From JAUVKT01 sp036350795 (lineage in GTDB: Bacteria; Bacteroidota; Bacteroidia; Bacteroidales; VadinHA17): a DNA stretch of 64,000 nt. Of this stretch, positions 55,152 through 63,892 are shown one piece after another. The notes below the pieces were generated by a model. It was given only the letters and a program-made list of their open reading frames with translations, made no database searches and was not told the DNA's origin. Made by a program: the position numbers and the translations under genes. The stretch spans positions 1 through 64,000 of the forward strand of contig JAZBNV010000028.1 of the NCBI GenBank assembly GCA_036350795.1, in the 5' to 3' direction. Position 1 is the first letter of the stretch; every line of letters starts with the position of its first letter.

Positions 55152-55210
55152 ATTGAAAAGGTGATTCACAGTATTTTATATCTTTACACTTTCAATGGAC
55201 AGCTAAGGGT

Positions 55211-56128
55211 ATGATATCTATTTGTATTCCGGTTTATAATTATGATTTAACCTCTCTTGTAAATTGTCTGCATACAGCAATTGAAGATTCAGAGATTTAT
55301 GGTGAGATCATAATAGGAGCTGATGGTTGCGATAATTCTTTCCTGGAATCATATAAGATGTTAACCAGTCTTAATAAGGTAAGATTACATATCTCTGAAA
55401 AGAATATTGGCAGGGCAGCCATCAGGAATGAGATTACCGCGGCTTCAAAAGGTTCTTTTCTTTTGTTTATCGATGCTGATGCCCTTGTTGTATCGAATGC
55501 AAGGGATTATCTTGATCGTTATGTGCAATACCTGGATTCAGCGCCTGTAATATGCGGCGGAGTACAGTACAGGGAAACAGAGCCCGACGATCCTGACAAA
55601 TATCTTCGGTGGCGCTATGGTCACTTCAGGGAGATGAAAGCGGCAAAAACAAGGAATAAGAAAGCATATGCCTCATTTTCGGGCTTTAATTTTCTTCTTG
55701 AAAGATCTGTAGCTGAGAAGATCAGGTTTAATGAGGAATTTGTTAAGTACGGGCATGAGGACACTCTCTTTGGCTTCCAGCTTTTGAACGCAGGCATTCC
55801 TGTCCTTCATATCGATAACTCCCTCCTGCACGATGGTCTTGAACCAAACAGAATATTCCTCGGTAAAACAAGCGAAGGCATTGGTAACCTGAGCAAACTA
55901 TATGATCTGGTAAAAAACAAGAAACAGCTTGGACGTGTCGTCAGGCTGGTGAAAGCATACAATTATATAAAGATTCCGGGACTCGACAGGGTGCTCTGTA
56001 ATATATATTTAAAACGGAGAAGAAGAATTGAAATAATTGTAAGATCAAGAAAAACATCACTGCGTATGTTTGATCTCTATAAGCTTTCCCTGTTCTGCTA
56101 TCACAGGATTAAGAAACCTCTCGACTAG
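55211..56128 (+). CDS. Family 2 glycosyltransferase
   Basis: The 305-residue protein has a GT-A domain (about 1-230) beginning ISICIPVYNYDLTSLVNCLH (about 2-21) with the nucleotide/metal motif FIDADALVV (about 89-97) and the acceptor-side GHEDTLFGFQLLNAG (about 189-203), and a short basic C-terminal part with RRRRIEI (about 262-268). No membrane helix is seen. Donor and acceptor are unknown, and no other sugar-polymer genes are adjacent. Ends 4 bases inside the converging deformylase gene. Confidence 0.85.
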   Translation: MISICIPVYNYDLTSLVNCLHTAIEDSEIYGEIIIGADGCDNSFLESYKMLTSLNKVRLHISEKNIGRAAIRNEITAASKGSFLLFIDADALVVSNARDYLDRYVQYLDSAPVICGGVQYRETEPDDPDKYLRWRYGHFREMKAAKTRNKKAYASFSGFNFLLERSVAEKIRFNEEFVKYGHEDTLFGFQLLNAGIPVLHIDNSLLHDGLEPNRIFLGKTSEGIGNLSKLYDLVKNKKQLGRVVRLVKAYNYIKIPGLDRVLCNIYLKRRRRIEIIVRSRKTSLRMFDLYKLSLFCYHRIKKPLD

Positions 56129-56610
56129 GGCTTGCCCCACCTGAACGACCTGCTGTCTATAGCCCTTTCTGTGGCAAGTATTCCATCCAGGTGATCATAT
56201 TCGTGCTGTATTAATTCTGCCATATCATCACTTAAATCCCATTCCTCCTTTTCCCAGTTGAGATTCATAAACGAGATTCTCAGGTGCTTATGCCTCAGTA
56301 CCTTCACAAAAAGATCAGGAAAACTCATACAATCATCCCAAAGCTCCATCATTTCGTCGCTTGCATATTCTATTTTCGGGTTAATTAACAGGTACCTGCT
56401 GTCGGTATCTATAGCTATAACCCTTTTCAGCAATCCTGTTTGTGGTGCTGCAATTGCCCTTCCCCTTCCGTAAACATCCCTGAATTCCCTTATTAGTCTC
56501 CACATCAGGTCGAAATGTGGAAGCAGCTCTTCTACTTCATCCCTTCTGAGTTCCAGGGATTTTTTATACAATATCGGATCACCGATCTTCCTTATTTCAC
56601 TCAGGCTCAT
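56125..56610 (-). CDS. def: Peptide deformylase-like protein
   Basis: The 161-residue protein has the three deformylase motifs in a divergent form: GRAIAAPQTG (for GVGLAAPQIG, about 49-58), DDCMSFPD (for EGCLSVPG, about 92-99) and QHEYDHLDG (about 134-142). The metal ligands (Cys of motif 2, two His of motif 3) and the catalytic Glu are all kept, so it should be active, though perhaps not on nascent N-formylmethionyl proteins: fmt is not adjacent. The start overlaps the D-threonine-aldolase-like gene stop by 4 bases. It is likely a second deformylase paralogue in the genome. Confidence 0.8.
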   Translation of the reverse strand: MSLSEIRKIGDPILYKKSLELRRDEVEELLPHFDLMWRLIREFRDVYGRGRAIAAPQTGLLKRVIAIDTDSRYLLINPKIEYASDEMMELWDDCMSFPDLFVKVLRHKHLRISFMNLNWEKEEWDLSDDMAELIQHEYDHLDGILATERAIDSRSFRWGKP

Positions 56611-57710
56611 AATGTATCCCGGTATTTAATTTGCATATGATCTGCCCTGGTGCCGTCGCCAAGCAAATATCCTCCCAGGGCTTCAGCCGTAAGACATGAG
56701 TGTACAGGTATAATATATACAAGATCACCTATTGAGACAGATCCCGGCACTCCGTCACTGTACCTCAAAATGCCATGCTCCTGTGACAGGCTTTCAAGAT
56801 AAACAGGCTCAGAAGGAAGTGCCCGGCCATCTCCATTTTTCCCGATAAGCAATCCATATACCTTTCGTCCCTCCGTTTCGGCATATTCTTTTGAGAAATG
56901 AATTCCTCCTCCATAAATTACCACCCTGGACCTGTCAGAGGAGATATCTGCAACAGGACAGGCTACTCTTACAGCTACCTGGTCAAGCCTGCACGATCCG
57001 ATAAAATATTGCATCAGATCGTAAAATACAAAATTACCGGGTCGCAGTTCATCAATCCCTTTAAACTCATTGCAAACTGATGCCGAGGGTGTGTCACCGA
57101 CAGATAAAAGCAGTGACGGATCTCCGATACTGTCTCTTGCATATATAAGTCTTTCGGCAGATAACTCAGAGATCTTCTGTATTTCTTCCCTGCTTTTTGC
57201 TTTGTAGGTGTTGCCTGAGTGTGTCATCAGGCCTTTTATACTTATATACTTACACTGCTTAAGAATCCGGTATGTCTCACGAAGGCCGGCTGAATTGTCC
57301 CATAAGCTGCCTGATCTGCCATAACCTGTATCAGTTTTGATCATAACACTGACCTTAAAATTGCAGTCCCTTGCAAGCAGTTCGGCCGACTGCGGGCCTG
57401 TTATGCACAGGCCAAGATTTGTTTTACCCGCCAGGTCTCTTATCTCATTCACTTCCATGGGATTATACGGGAAAGCAATAAGAATATCTTCCCATCCATC
57501 CTTACAAAAATATTCAGCCATTCTTACAGATGAAACACATATTTTATCAACTCCGTATTCCCTGAACCATCTTCCTGTTTTATGCGACTGGTGAGTTTTG
57601 AAATGAGGTCTGAAAGTAAGACCCATTGCAGCAGTTTTTTCGGTCATTTCCCTTATGTTCTTCCTGCAAAGGGCCTCATCCAGTAATAAGGTAGGAGTTT
57701 TTATTGTCAT
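56607..57710 (-). CDS. D-threonine aldolase/DSD1-like PLP enzyme
   Basis: The 367-residue protein belongs to the alanine-racemase-fold D-threonine aldolase/D-serine dehydratase group. It begins IKTPTLLLDEALCRKNIREM (about 3-22), has the PLP lysine in FRPHFKTHQS (about 34-43), and ends with the metal-binding region VYIIPVHSCLTAEAL (about 336-350; H and C as ligands). Family members cleave D-threonine or D-allothreonine, or deaminate D-serine. I prefer ATG 57710 to the GTG at 57719. Coupled by a 4-base overlap to the deformylase-like gene. Confidence 0.83.
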   Translation of the reverse strand: MTIKTPTLLLDEALCRKNIREMTEKTAAMGLTFRPHFKTHQSHKTGRWFREYGVDKICVSSVRMAEYFCKDGWEDILIAFPYNPMEVNEIRDLAGKTNLGLCITGPQSAELLARDCNFKVSVMIKTDTGYGRSGSLWDNSAGLRETYRILKQCKYISIKGLMTHSGNTYKAKSREEIQKISELSAERLIYARDSIGDPSLLLSVGDTPSASVCNEFKGIDELRPGNFVFYDLMQYFIGSCRLDQVAVRVACPVADISSDRSRVVIYGGGIHFSKEYAETEGRKVYGLLIGKNGDGRALPSEPVYLESLSQEHGILRYSDGVPGSVSIGDLVYIIPVHSCLTAEALGGYLLGDGTRADHMQIKYRDTL

Positions 57711-57780
57711 ATTGCCCACATTCTTATGTTACTGTAAAAGTACTAAAATATAGATATTAAAGTTTGTCTTATTCTCTTTG

Positions 57781-57788
57781 TATATTTG
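57781..57788 (+). promoter_or_regulatory. Candidate -7 element for the YihY/BrkB gene
   Basis: TATATTTG matches TAnnTTTG and lies 21 bases before the ATG at 57810. A TTTG at 57763-57766 is too close (14 bases) to be a usual -33 element. Confidence 0.45.
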
Positions 57789-57809
57789 GAATATTAAATT
57801 CAGACAGTT

Positions 57810-59150
57810 ATGAGAAGCAGAGTTACAAACTGGATAAGGGTTAAGCTTAAATATATTACCGAAGACATCTGGCACATACCCCTGGGCGATCTGCCCCGAA
57901 GGCAATCATTCCTGATAAGGGAAATCAGGATTATAGTGCTTGCCTTTAAAGGCTTTACAGAAGATAAAGTACAGTTGAGGGCATCGGCTCTGACTTTTAA
58001 TACCCTTCTGTCAATTGTACCTATAGCAGCACTTGCCTTTGGTATAGCACAGGGATTTGGATTTGACAGGAAGCTGGAGACCGAGATTATGAACAGTTTT
58101 CATGGTCACGAGAAAGTAATGGAATATGTATTGAACCTTGCGCGTGGCTTCTTCGATAAACTTGAGCCTGGCTTAATGGCAATTATCGGACTTGCAATCC
58201 TTATCTGGTCGGTGATGCAGGTTTTGAGCCATATTGAAAAATCCTTCAACCATATATGGCAGATTAAAAAAGGGCGGCCCTGGGGCAGGAAGTTTGCAGA
58301 TTACCTTTCAATTATGATTATAGCACCGGTATTTCTTATCCTGTCGGGAAGTGTTACTGTCCTTATCTCTACCATGCTGGAAGAGTTTTCTGCCAGGATA
58401 GGAGTTTTAAACAGTCTCAAACCTGCAATTGTCTTTCTTCTGAGATTCACTCCCTTCTTTATTATGTGGACTGTATTTACACTATTGTACCTTGTAATGC
58501 CAAATACACGGGTTAAATTCAGATCAGCCCTCGTTGCCGGTATTATTGCCGGTACAATATTCCAGATAGTGCAGATTCTATATATTAATTTCCAGGTAGG
58601 TGTTTCAAAGTATAATGCAATATACGGGAGTTTCGCAGCTTTTCCACTGTTTATTATCTGGATGCAGATAAGCTGGCTTATAGTTCTCCTGGGAGCTGAG
58701 CTTTCTTTTGCTAATCAGAATGTCCATAAGTATGAATTTGAATATTCTTCACTTAAAATAAGCGATGGCCAGATAAGGCACTTGCTTCTTATGATATTAA
58801 GCCTGGTTGTAACACGGTTCAGGAGCGGAGAATCTGCGCTTTCGGCAACAGAGATTTCACGACGCTTCCAGGTTCCGGTAAGGATAACCAGGGAGGTGCT
58901 TTACAGGCTCACCCAGGCTTCATTATTAACAGAGATCCAGGTTGAATACCCCAAGGAGAGAATTTACCAGCCAGCAGTAGATCCTTCGCTGCTCACTATC
59001 CATTATGTATTGTCGAAGATCGACAATGTGGGCACAGTCGATTTGCCTGTTCTCAAGGACAAAGAGTTTAACAGAATAGCACAAATCCTGGCTTCGTTCT
59101 CAGAAAAGATAAAAGATTCTGAAGAGAACATACCCTTATACGCCCTCTGA
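57810..59150 (+). CDS. YihY/BrkB family membrane protein with C-terminal winged-helix-like domain
   Basis: The 446-residue protein has the six-helix YihY/BrkB domain (about 45-310), including DKVQLRASALTFNTLLSIVP (about 52-71) and the conserved IYGSFAAFPLFIIWMQISWL (about 270-289) followed by IVLLGAELSFANQN. The soluble part (about 320-446) contains SATEISRRFQVPVRITREVL (about 352-371), which looks like a winged-helix DNA-binding-type domain. Formerly annotated ribonuclease BN, the family's function is unsettled; transport or envelope roles are proposed. Monocistronic. Its end overlaps the converging esterase gene by 15 bases. Confidence 0.85.
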   Translation: MRSRVTNWIRVKLKYITEDIWHIPLGDLPRRQSFLIREIRIIVLAFKGFTEDKVQLRASALTFNTLLSIVPIAALAFGIAQGFGFDRKLETEIMNSFHGHEKVMEYVLNLARGFFDKLEPGLMAIIGLAILIWSVMQVLSHIEKSFNHIWQIKKGRPWGRKFADYLSIMIIAPVFLILSGSVTVLISTMLEEFSARIGVLNSLKPAIVFLLRFTPFFIMWTVFTLLYLVMPNTRVKFRSALVAGIIAGTIFQIVQILYINFQVGVSKYNAIYGSFAAFPLFIIWMQISWLIVLLGAELSFANQNVHKYEFEYSSLKISDGQIRHLLLMILSLVVTRFRSGESALSATEISRRFQVPVRITREVLYRLTQASLLTEIQVEYPKERIYQPAVDPSLLTIHYVLSKIDNVGTVDLPVLKDKEFNRIAQILASFSEKIKDSEENIPLYAL

Positions 59151-59840
59151 TTCTTTCTTGCCTGCCGAAGACTTAAGGTAATTTATCATTTCCATAAAAC
59201 TCTCCCAATGAAAGAAAGGGTAGTGGGGGAGTTCAAGGCTTACAAGACTGGTGCTTTCTCTTTTCGACCAGTACCCTCTTACATTCTTATAGGGAAAAAT
59301 CCTGTCACCGGGTGAGGCAACTGCAATGTCCCACCTGTACTTCAGATCATTTGTTTCCATTATCCTGTTATACATCCAACGCAGTTCTTCCCTGAATGAG
59401 TCTACACTCCTTCGTGATGTACGGTCCCTGTACTTATCCAGTGTTGTCTTGTCCCCAAAGAGCCTCAGGTTAAACTTCTCCATGCCCTGGTCGCTCAGCT
59501 TGTTAAGAGTACCCTCGAAAATATCAAGCGGAACCCCGTAAAGGTCATCAGCAGGAACCGGCGTTCCATTAATGGCAATCGACAGGTCGGGCTCCAGTCC
59601 CATTGAGGATGAAAGGTACTCAGCAGCCCAGATACCCAGCGACCATCCAATAAGGGTAATATGCTCGTAGGTCTTTTCTTCTGGCAGAATAAGGGGCTCA
59701 TCAGCCGAATAGTTATAATAAAGAATAAGGTCGTGTTCATGCGTGCATAAAGGCAGGAATGCATTCTGGTCGGTTCCCCATCCGCCAAAAACAATGATCA
59801 GGTTAGTGTTAGCCTCTCTTCTGCGTATATAGGTCTTCAT
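59136..59840 (-). CDS. BioG-like (DUF452) alpha/beta hydrolase
   Basis: The 234-residue protein matches DUF452, whose member BioG hydrolyses pimeloyl-ACP methyl ester to end pimelate synthesis for biotin. Seen: LIIVFGGWGTDQNAF (about 14-28), the nucleophile elbow LIGWSLGIWAAEYL (about 65-78; Ser of GWSLG) and the late PHYPFFHWES (about 208-217) carrying the catalytic-type His. No bioC, bioF or other biotin genes are near, so the pathway is only suggested by family. Confidence 0.78.
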   Translation of the reverse strand: MKTYIRRREANTNLIIVFGGWGTDQNAFLPLCTHEHDLILYYNYSADEPLILPEEKTYEHITLIGWSLGIWAAEYLSSSMGLEPDLSIAINGTPVPADDLYGVPLDIFEGTLNKLSDQGMEKFNLRLFGDKTTLDKYRDRTSRRSVDSFREELRWMYNRIMETNDLKYRWDIAVASPGDRIFPYKNVRGYWSKRESTSLVSLELPHYPFFHWESFMEMINYLKSSAGKKESEGV

Positions 59841-60250
59841 TAAATAAGGAATGAAAAAAGATCATGCAAATATAGTGATGAATGATATAAATAGAAAAAG
59901 AGGAGAAAAACTGGTCGATGTTACAGGGAACGGGTGCGTTTTTTCGACCCGGAATCTACTGTCTGATAAAAGAAAGGCGTAGTGCCTAATTTGAAAGTCA
60001 ATGTCTGCAATACAATCCTGCCTTCACCTAACCAATATGTTTTATCTCCTCTTTCAGCTCTAAGAGCCGTCTAACAAATATAAATGATTAAATTAAAAAT
60101 TCAAAAAAATATTGCAGAACATTTAAAATATCAGGGGCTTCTTATTTGCTGAACACCTCCCTAACCTGCCCCTGGTGCACAATAGGAGATAAAATACATT
60201 TTGCCATGTAAAAATTGATATAAACCATTTTTTTGATAGAACTTCTGGAT
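59841..60250. other. Long intergenic region upstream of the aconitase-family pair
   Basis: About 410 bases without a convincing gene on either strand. The 59841-60120 part is AT-rich with no pattern I recognise. At 60132-60138 (CAGGGGC) and 60168-60174 (GCCCCTG) a perfect 7-bp inverted repeat with a 29-base loop lies about 75 bases before the candidate promoter; it could be an operator, but it is weak evidence. Confidence 0.4.
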
Positions 60251-60258
60251 TACATTTG
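60251..60258 (+). promoter_or_regulatory. Candidate -7 element for the LeuCD-fusion pair
   Basis: TACATTTG matches TAnnTTTG, 23 bases before ATG 60282. It overlaps the GTG at 60258 that would be the longest start, which argues against that start. The nearest TTTG upstream (60232-60235) is 15 bases away, shorter than usual. Confidence 0.5.
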
Positions 60259-60281
60259 TGATTAAACATAAAAACACACCT

Positions 60282-62081
60282 ATGACCATTATTGAAAAGA
60301 TACTTGCTGCCCACTCCAAACATGCAAGTGTTAAAGCAGGAGATATTATTGATGTTGAAATAGACGCACGGGCTGCACGCGACTTCGGGGGAGCCAATGT
60401 TGTAAAGAATATCAGGGAATATGGCCTAGATATTGACGACAGCGAAAAGACCATGTTTACCTTCGATTGTAATCCGACAGGTTCGGATCAGAAATATGCT
60501 GTAAATCAGCATATATGTCGTCTGTTTGCCCGCGAAAAGGGTATCAGGGTATATGATATTGATGCCGGCATTGGCACTCATATACTTATTGACGAAGGCT
60601 ATGTTTACCCTGGAGCAACTGCTGTATCAACCGATTCGCATGCTAATATTCTTGGGGCTGTCGGAGCTTTTGGCCAGGGAATGGGCGATATGGATATTGC
60701 TGCATCATGGAACAAGGGTAAGGTCTGGTTCAAGGTTCCTGAAAGTGTTAAGATAATTCTAAAGGGCAGTGTGGGAGCAAATGTAATGGCAAAGGATATA
60801 GTGCTTAACCTTCTAAAGGAGTTTGGCGCAAATACTCTTCTTGGCTATTCAATAGAATTATATGGGGCGGCTATTGATTTGCTCGACCTGGATGACAGGA
60901 TTACTATTGCATCGATGGCTACTGAGATGGGAGCTATTATTATATTAATACCTCCAAACAAGCAGGTTGTAGACTACTGTATGAAACGCGCAAAAAGGAA
61001 ATTTGAAGCTGTTTATGCAGATGATAATGCTGAATACACTAAGGTGTATGAGCTTGATGCAGCAACATTTGAGCCTATGGTTTCGAGACCTGGCAAACCG
61101 CATGATACGGTTGCAATACCTCTTGTAAAAGGAATAAAAATAGATTCCGCTTTTATCGGCAGCTGCACAAACGGCCGGATAGAGGATATGCGGGCCACTG
61201 CAAGGGTACTTGAAGGTAAAAAAGTGGCTCCGGGTGTCATTCTGAAAATAGTCCCGGCTACCGATGATGTATGGAAGCAGTGTCTTGATGAAGGTCTTAT
61301 CGATATCTTCAAGAAAGCCGGTGCACTGGTTTCGAATGCCGGCTGTGCAGGATGTGCTGCCGGACAGGTTGGACAAAACGGTCCGGGCGAGATTACAATA
61401 AGTACCGGTAATCGTAATTTTCCGGGTAAGCAGGGTAAGGGTGATGTTTATCTTGCCTCTCCGTCAACAGTTGCTGCCTCAGCTATTGCCGGGGTAATTA
61501 CCTCAGCAGACAGTATACCTGAAAAGGCTGCTCTGCCGCAAATACCGCTTGCTCCGCCCGGGATAAAAACACGGGCAAAACGAAATACCGGGGCAGTCAA
61601 GCAGAAAATCTCAGGTCGCTGCTGGATAATCAATGAAGACAATATTGATACCGATATGATCTTTCATAACAGGTACCTTGCAATTACCGATATAAACGAA
61701 ATGGGACAGTATACCTTTGATAACCTGCCGGGCTATGAGAATTTTGCCCGTGAAGCCAGGAAGGGAGATATTGTTTTTGCAGGTAAGAATTTCGGGTCAG
61801 GCTCTTCGCGTCAGCAGGCTGTCGACTGCTTCAGGGCACTGGGCATACAGGCTATAGTTGCAGAATCATTTGGTGCTATATACGAACGAAATGCAATTAA
61901 TGCAGCATTCCCCCTGCTTAGCTATTCATCTCTTGGCGAACTTGAGCTAAAAACAGGCGACGAGGTATCGCTGGATTTAAAAACAGGAGAACTGCTGAAT
62001 AATACAAACATGAAGAAAATTTATATTAACCCCTTCAGTGAGGTTCAGATGGATATCTACATGAACGGGGGTCTTTTATAG
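60282..62081 (+). CDS. LeuC-LeuD fusion, aconitase-family hydro-lyase (first of pair)
   Basis: The 599-residue protein fuses an isopropylmalate/homoaconitate-dehydratase large subunit (about 1-400) to the swivelling small subunit (about 440-599). Cluster cysteines are in IGSCTNGRIEDM (about 287-298) and NAGCAGCAAG (about 348-357), so a 4Fe-4S cluster should form; the large domain also has AVSTDSHANILGAVGAF (about 116-132). The small domain has NEDNIDTDMIFHNRYL and GKNFGSGSSRQQAVD (canonical GCGSSREHA changed to GSGSSRQQA). I use ATG 60282; the frame opens at GTG 60258. The actual substrate (isopropylmalate, citramalate, homocitrate, dimethylmalate or aconitate) is not resolved by motif reading. 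Confidence 0.85.
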   Translation: MTIIEKILAAHSKHASVKAGDIIDVEIDARAARDFGGANVVKNIREYGLDIDDSEKTMFTFDCNPTGSDQKYAVNQHICRLFAREKGIRVYDIDAGIGTHILIDEGYVYPGATAVSTDSHANILGAVGAFGQGMGDMDIAASWNKGKVWFKVPESVKIILKGSVGANVMAKDIVLNLLKEFGANTLLGYSIELYGAAIDLLDLDDRITIASMATEMGAIIILIPPNKQVVDYCMKRAKRKFEAVYADDNAEYTKVYELDAATFEPMVSRPGKPHDTVAIPLVKGIKIDSAFIGSCTNGRIEDMRATARVLEGKKVAPGVILKIVPATDDVWKQCLDEGLIDIFKKAGALVSNAGCAGCAAGQVGQNGPGEITISTGNRNFPGKQGKGDVYLASPSTVAASAIAGVITSADSIPEKAALPQIPLAPPGIKTRAKRNTGAVKQKISGRCWIINEDNIDTDMIFHNRYLAITDINEMGQYTFDNLPGYENFAREARKGDIVFAGKNFGSGSSRQQAVDCFRALGIQAIVAESFGAIYERNAINAAFPLLSYSSLGELELKTGDEVSLDLKTGELLNNTNMKKIYINPFSEVQMDIYMNGGLL

Positions 62082-62105
62082 TATTACCAATAAATTAATT
62101 ATCCA

Positions 62106-63887
62106 ATGTCAGCAAGAACCTTTGTCGAAAAAATTTTCAATGCACCTGCCGGAACAATAGTATTTGCCAGGCCGGATATTGTCCTAACACACGATAATAC
62201 AGCCAGTATCTTTAACACTTTCACAAAAATGAAGGGTGAAAAAGTGTTTGATCCCGATCAGTTGCTGATTGTGCTCGATCATAATGCTCCTCCCACCAGT
62301 GCGAAACTGGCCACGCAATACCAGGATATCAGGAATATCGTGGCAAAACAGTCAATAAATAAATTCTATGATGTAGGCAAGGGTATCTGCCACCAGATAA
62401 TGTCGTACCATGCCAGGCCTGGAATGATAATAGTGGGCAGCGACAGCCATACCTGTACAGCAGGGGCTTTCAATGCCATGGCCGCCGGAATAGACAGGAC
62501 CGAGTCGGCAGGCATCTGGAAAAGAGGAGAGACATGGTTCAGGGTACCCGAAAGCATGAAGATTACCCTGAACGGCAGTTTGCAGGAGGGAGTATTTGCA
62601 AAGGATCTCTCTCTCTTTATTATAGGTTTGATAAAATCTGACGGGGCAAATTATATGTCTATCGAGTACCATGGCGAAGGAGTTAAAACCCTCGGTATTT
62701 CTGATCGCATGACACTTGCCAACCTGGCTTCGGAGATGGGAGCAAAAAATGCTGTTTTCCCGGCCGACGAGGTACTTGAGGATTTCCTGGGAGAAAGACC
62801 GGCAAATGCAGTGTGGGCTGATAAAGATGCACACTACCATACAGAAATTACAATCGACATGGATTCAATTCCGCCACTTGTAGCGGCACCGCATCATGTT
62901 GATAATGTTAAAACGGTCAGTGATGTTGAAGGTATCGAGGTACACCAGGGACTTATCGGAACCTGCACAAATGGTCGCATCGAAGATCTCAGGGAAGCGA
63001 ACAGGATACTCAGGGGCACTAAGGTTAAAGAAGGATTCCAGCTGCTGGTTATACCCGCTTCCCAGAAGATATACCTTCAGGCTATTGAGGAGGGCATAGT
63101 AAATGATATGATTGAGGCAGGAGCAAATATCCTTGCCCCCAGCTGTGGACCCTGCCTTGGAACAGGTCAGGGGATACCTGCCGATGGTGCCAGGGTAATT
63201 TCCACTGCCAACAGAAATTTTCTGGGGCGCATGGGAAATAAGGAAGCTGAGATTTACCTGGCATCACCTGCTACGGTAGCTATGTCGGCCATCTATGGAA
63301 AGATAAGCGATCCCAGGGGAAGAAGCTATAAAGACAGTTTTGATTTCGGAACAACAGGAGACACAGGTGACAGCGGTGTAATCACTGACGACAGGTTAAA
63401 GGGAAATGTGTGGGACTATACCGACGTTCACAATATGAACACCGACCAGATGTTTGCCGGCAACCTTACCTATAACATACTCAGCTCCGATGCAGATGCA
63501 ATTATGCCCCACCTCTTCAAGGGCTTTGATGAAAGCTTCAGCGACAGGGTGGCTGCCGGACAGATGATCCTGGCCGGTGAGAACTTTGGTTGCGGCTCTT
63601 CGCGCGAGCATCCTGCAGTTGGACTGGCGAATGCCGGGATTAATGCCGTTATTGTAAAATCCGTAAACCGGATATTCTATCGCTCGGCAATAAACCAGGG
63701 ACTGCCTCTGATTGTGCTTCCTGAAGCAGTTGATGCCTATAAACCCGGAGATAAAGTGCTTATCGATTTTTCTTCAGGTACAGTTATGGTAGGAGATCAT
63801 ACAATCAGGTTTGAACCACTGCCTGACAAGCTGAATGAGATAATCAGGAAGAAAGGACTGGTTAACTGGATATCTGAATCATCATAG
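62106..63887 (+). CDS. LeuC-LeuD fusion, aconitase-family hydro-lyase (second of pair)
   Basis: The 593-residue protein has the same large-plus-small fusion. Cluster cysteines are in IGTCTNGRIEDL (about 280-291) and APSCGPCLGTGQG (about 343-355), the canonical LeuC form, with IVGSDSHTCTAGAFNAMAAG (about 110-129). The small domain (about 430-593) has NTDQMFAGNL and GENFGCGSSREHPAVGLANA, nearer the canonical motif than its neighbour. It starts 24 bases after the first gene, so the two form one operon. They are diverged paralogues in the same orientation, with different cluster motifs, suggesting two substrates or successive steps rather than redundancy. No leuA or leuB is in the window. Confidence 0.85.
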   Translation: MSARTFVEKIFNAPAGTIVFARPDIVLTHDNTASIFNTFTKMKGEKVFDPDQLLIVLDHNAPPTSAKLATQYQDIRNIVAKQSINKFYDVGKGICHQIMSYHARPGMIIVGSDSHTCTAGAFNAMAAGIDRTESAGIWKRGETWFRVPESMKITLNGSLQEGVFAKDLSLFIIGLIKSDGANYMSIEYHGEGVKTLGISDRMTLANLASEMGAKNAVFPADEVLEDFLGERPANAVWADKDAHYHTEITIDMDSIPPLVAAPHHVDNVKTVSDVEGIEVHQGLIGTCTNGRIEDLREANRILRGTKVKEGFQLLVIPASQKIYLQAIEEGIVNDMIEAGANILAPSCGPCLGTGQGIPADGARVISTANRNFLGRMGNKEAEIYLASPATVAMSAIYGKISDPRGRSYKDSFDFGTTGDTGDSGVITDDRLKGNVWDYTDVHNMNTDQMFAGNLTYNILSSDADAIMPHLFKGFDESFSDRVAAGQMILAGENFGCGSSREHPAVGLANAGINAVIVKSVNRIFYRSAINQGLPLIVLPEAVDAYKPGDKVLIDFSSGTVMVGDHTIRFEPLPDKLNEIIRKKGLVNWISESS

Positions 63888-63892
63888 GCATC

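Noticed and set aside
59136..59840. Biotin synthesis locus
   Set aside because: Only the BioG-like esterase is present; no bioA, B, C, D or F gene lies nearby.
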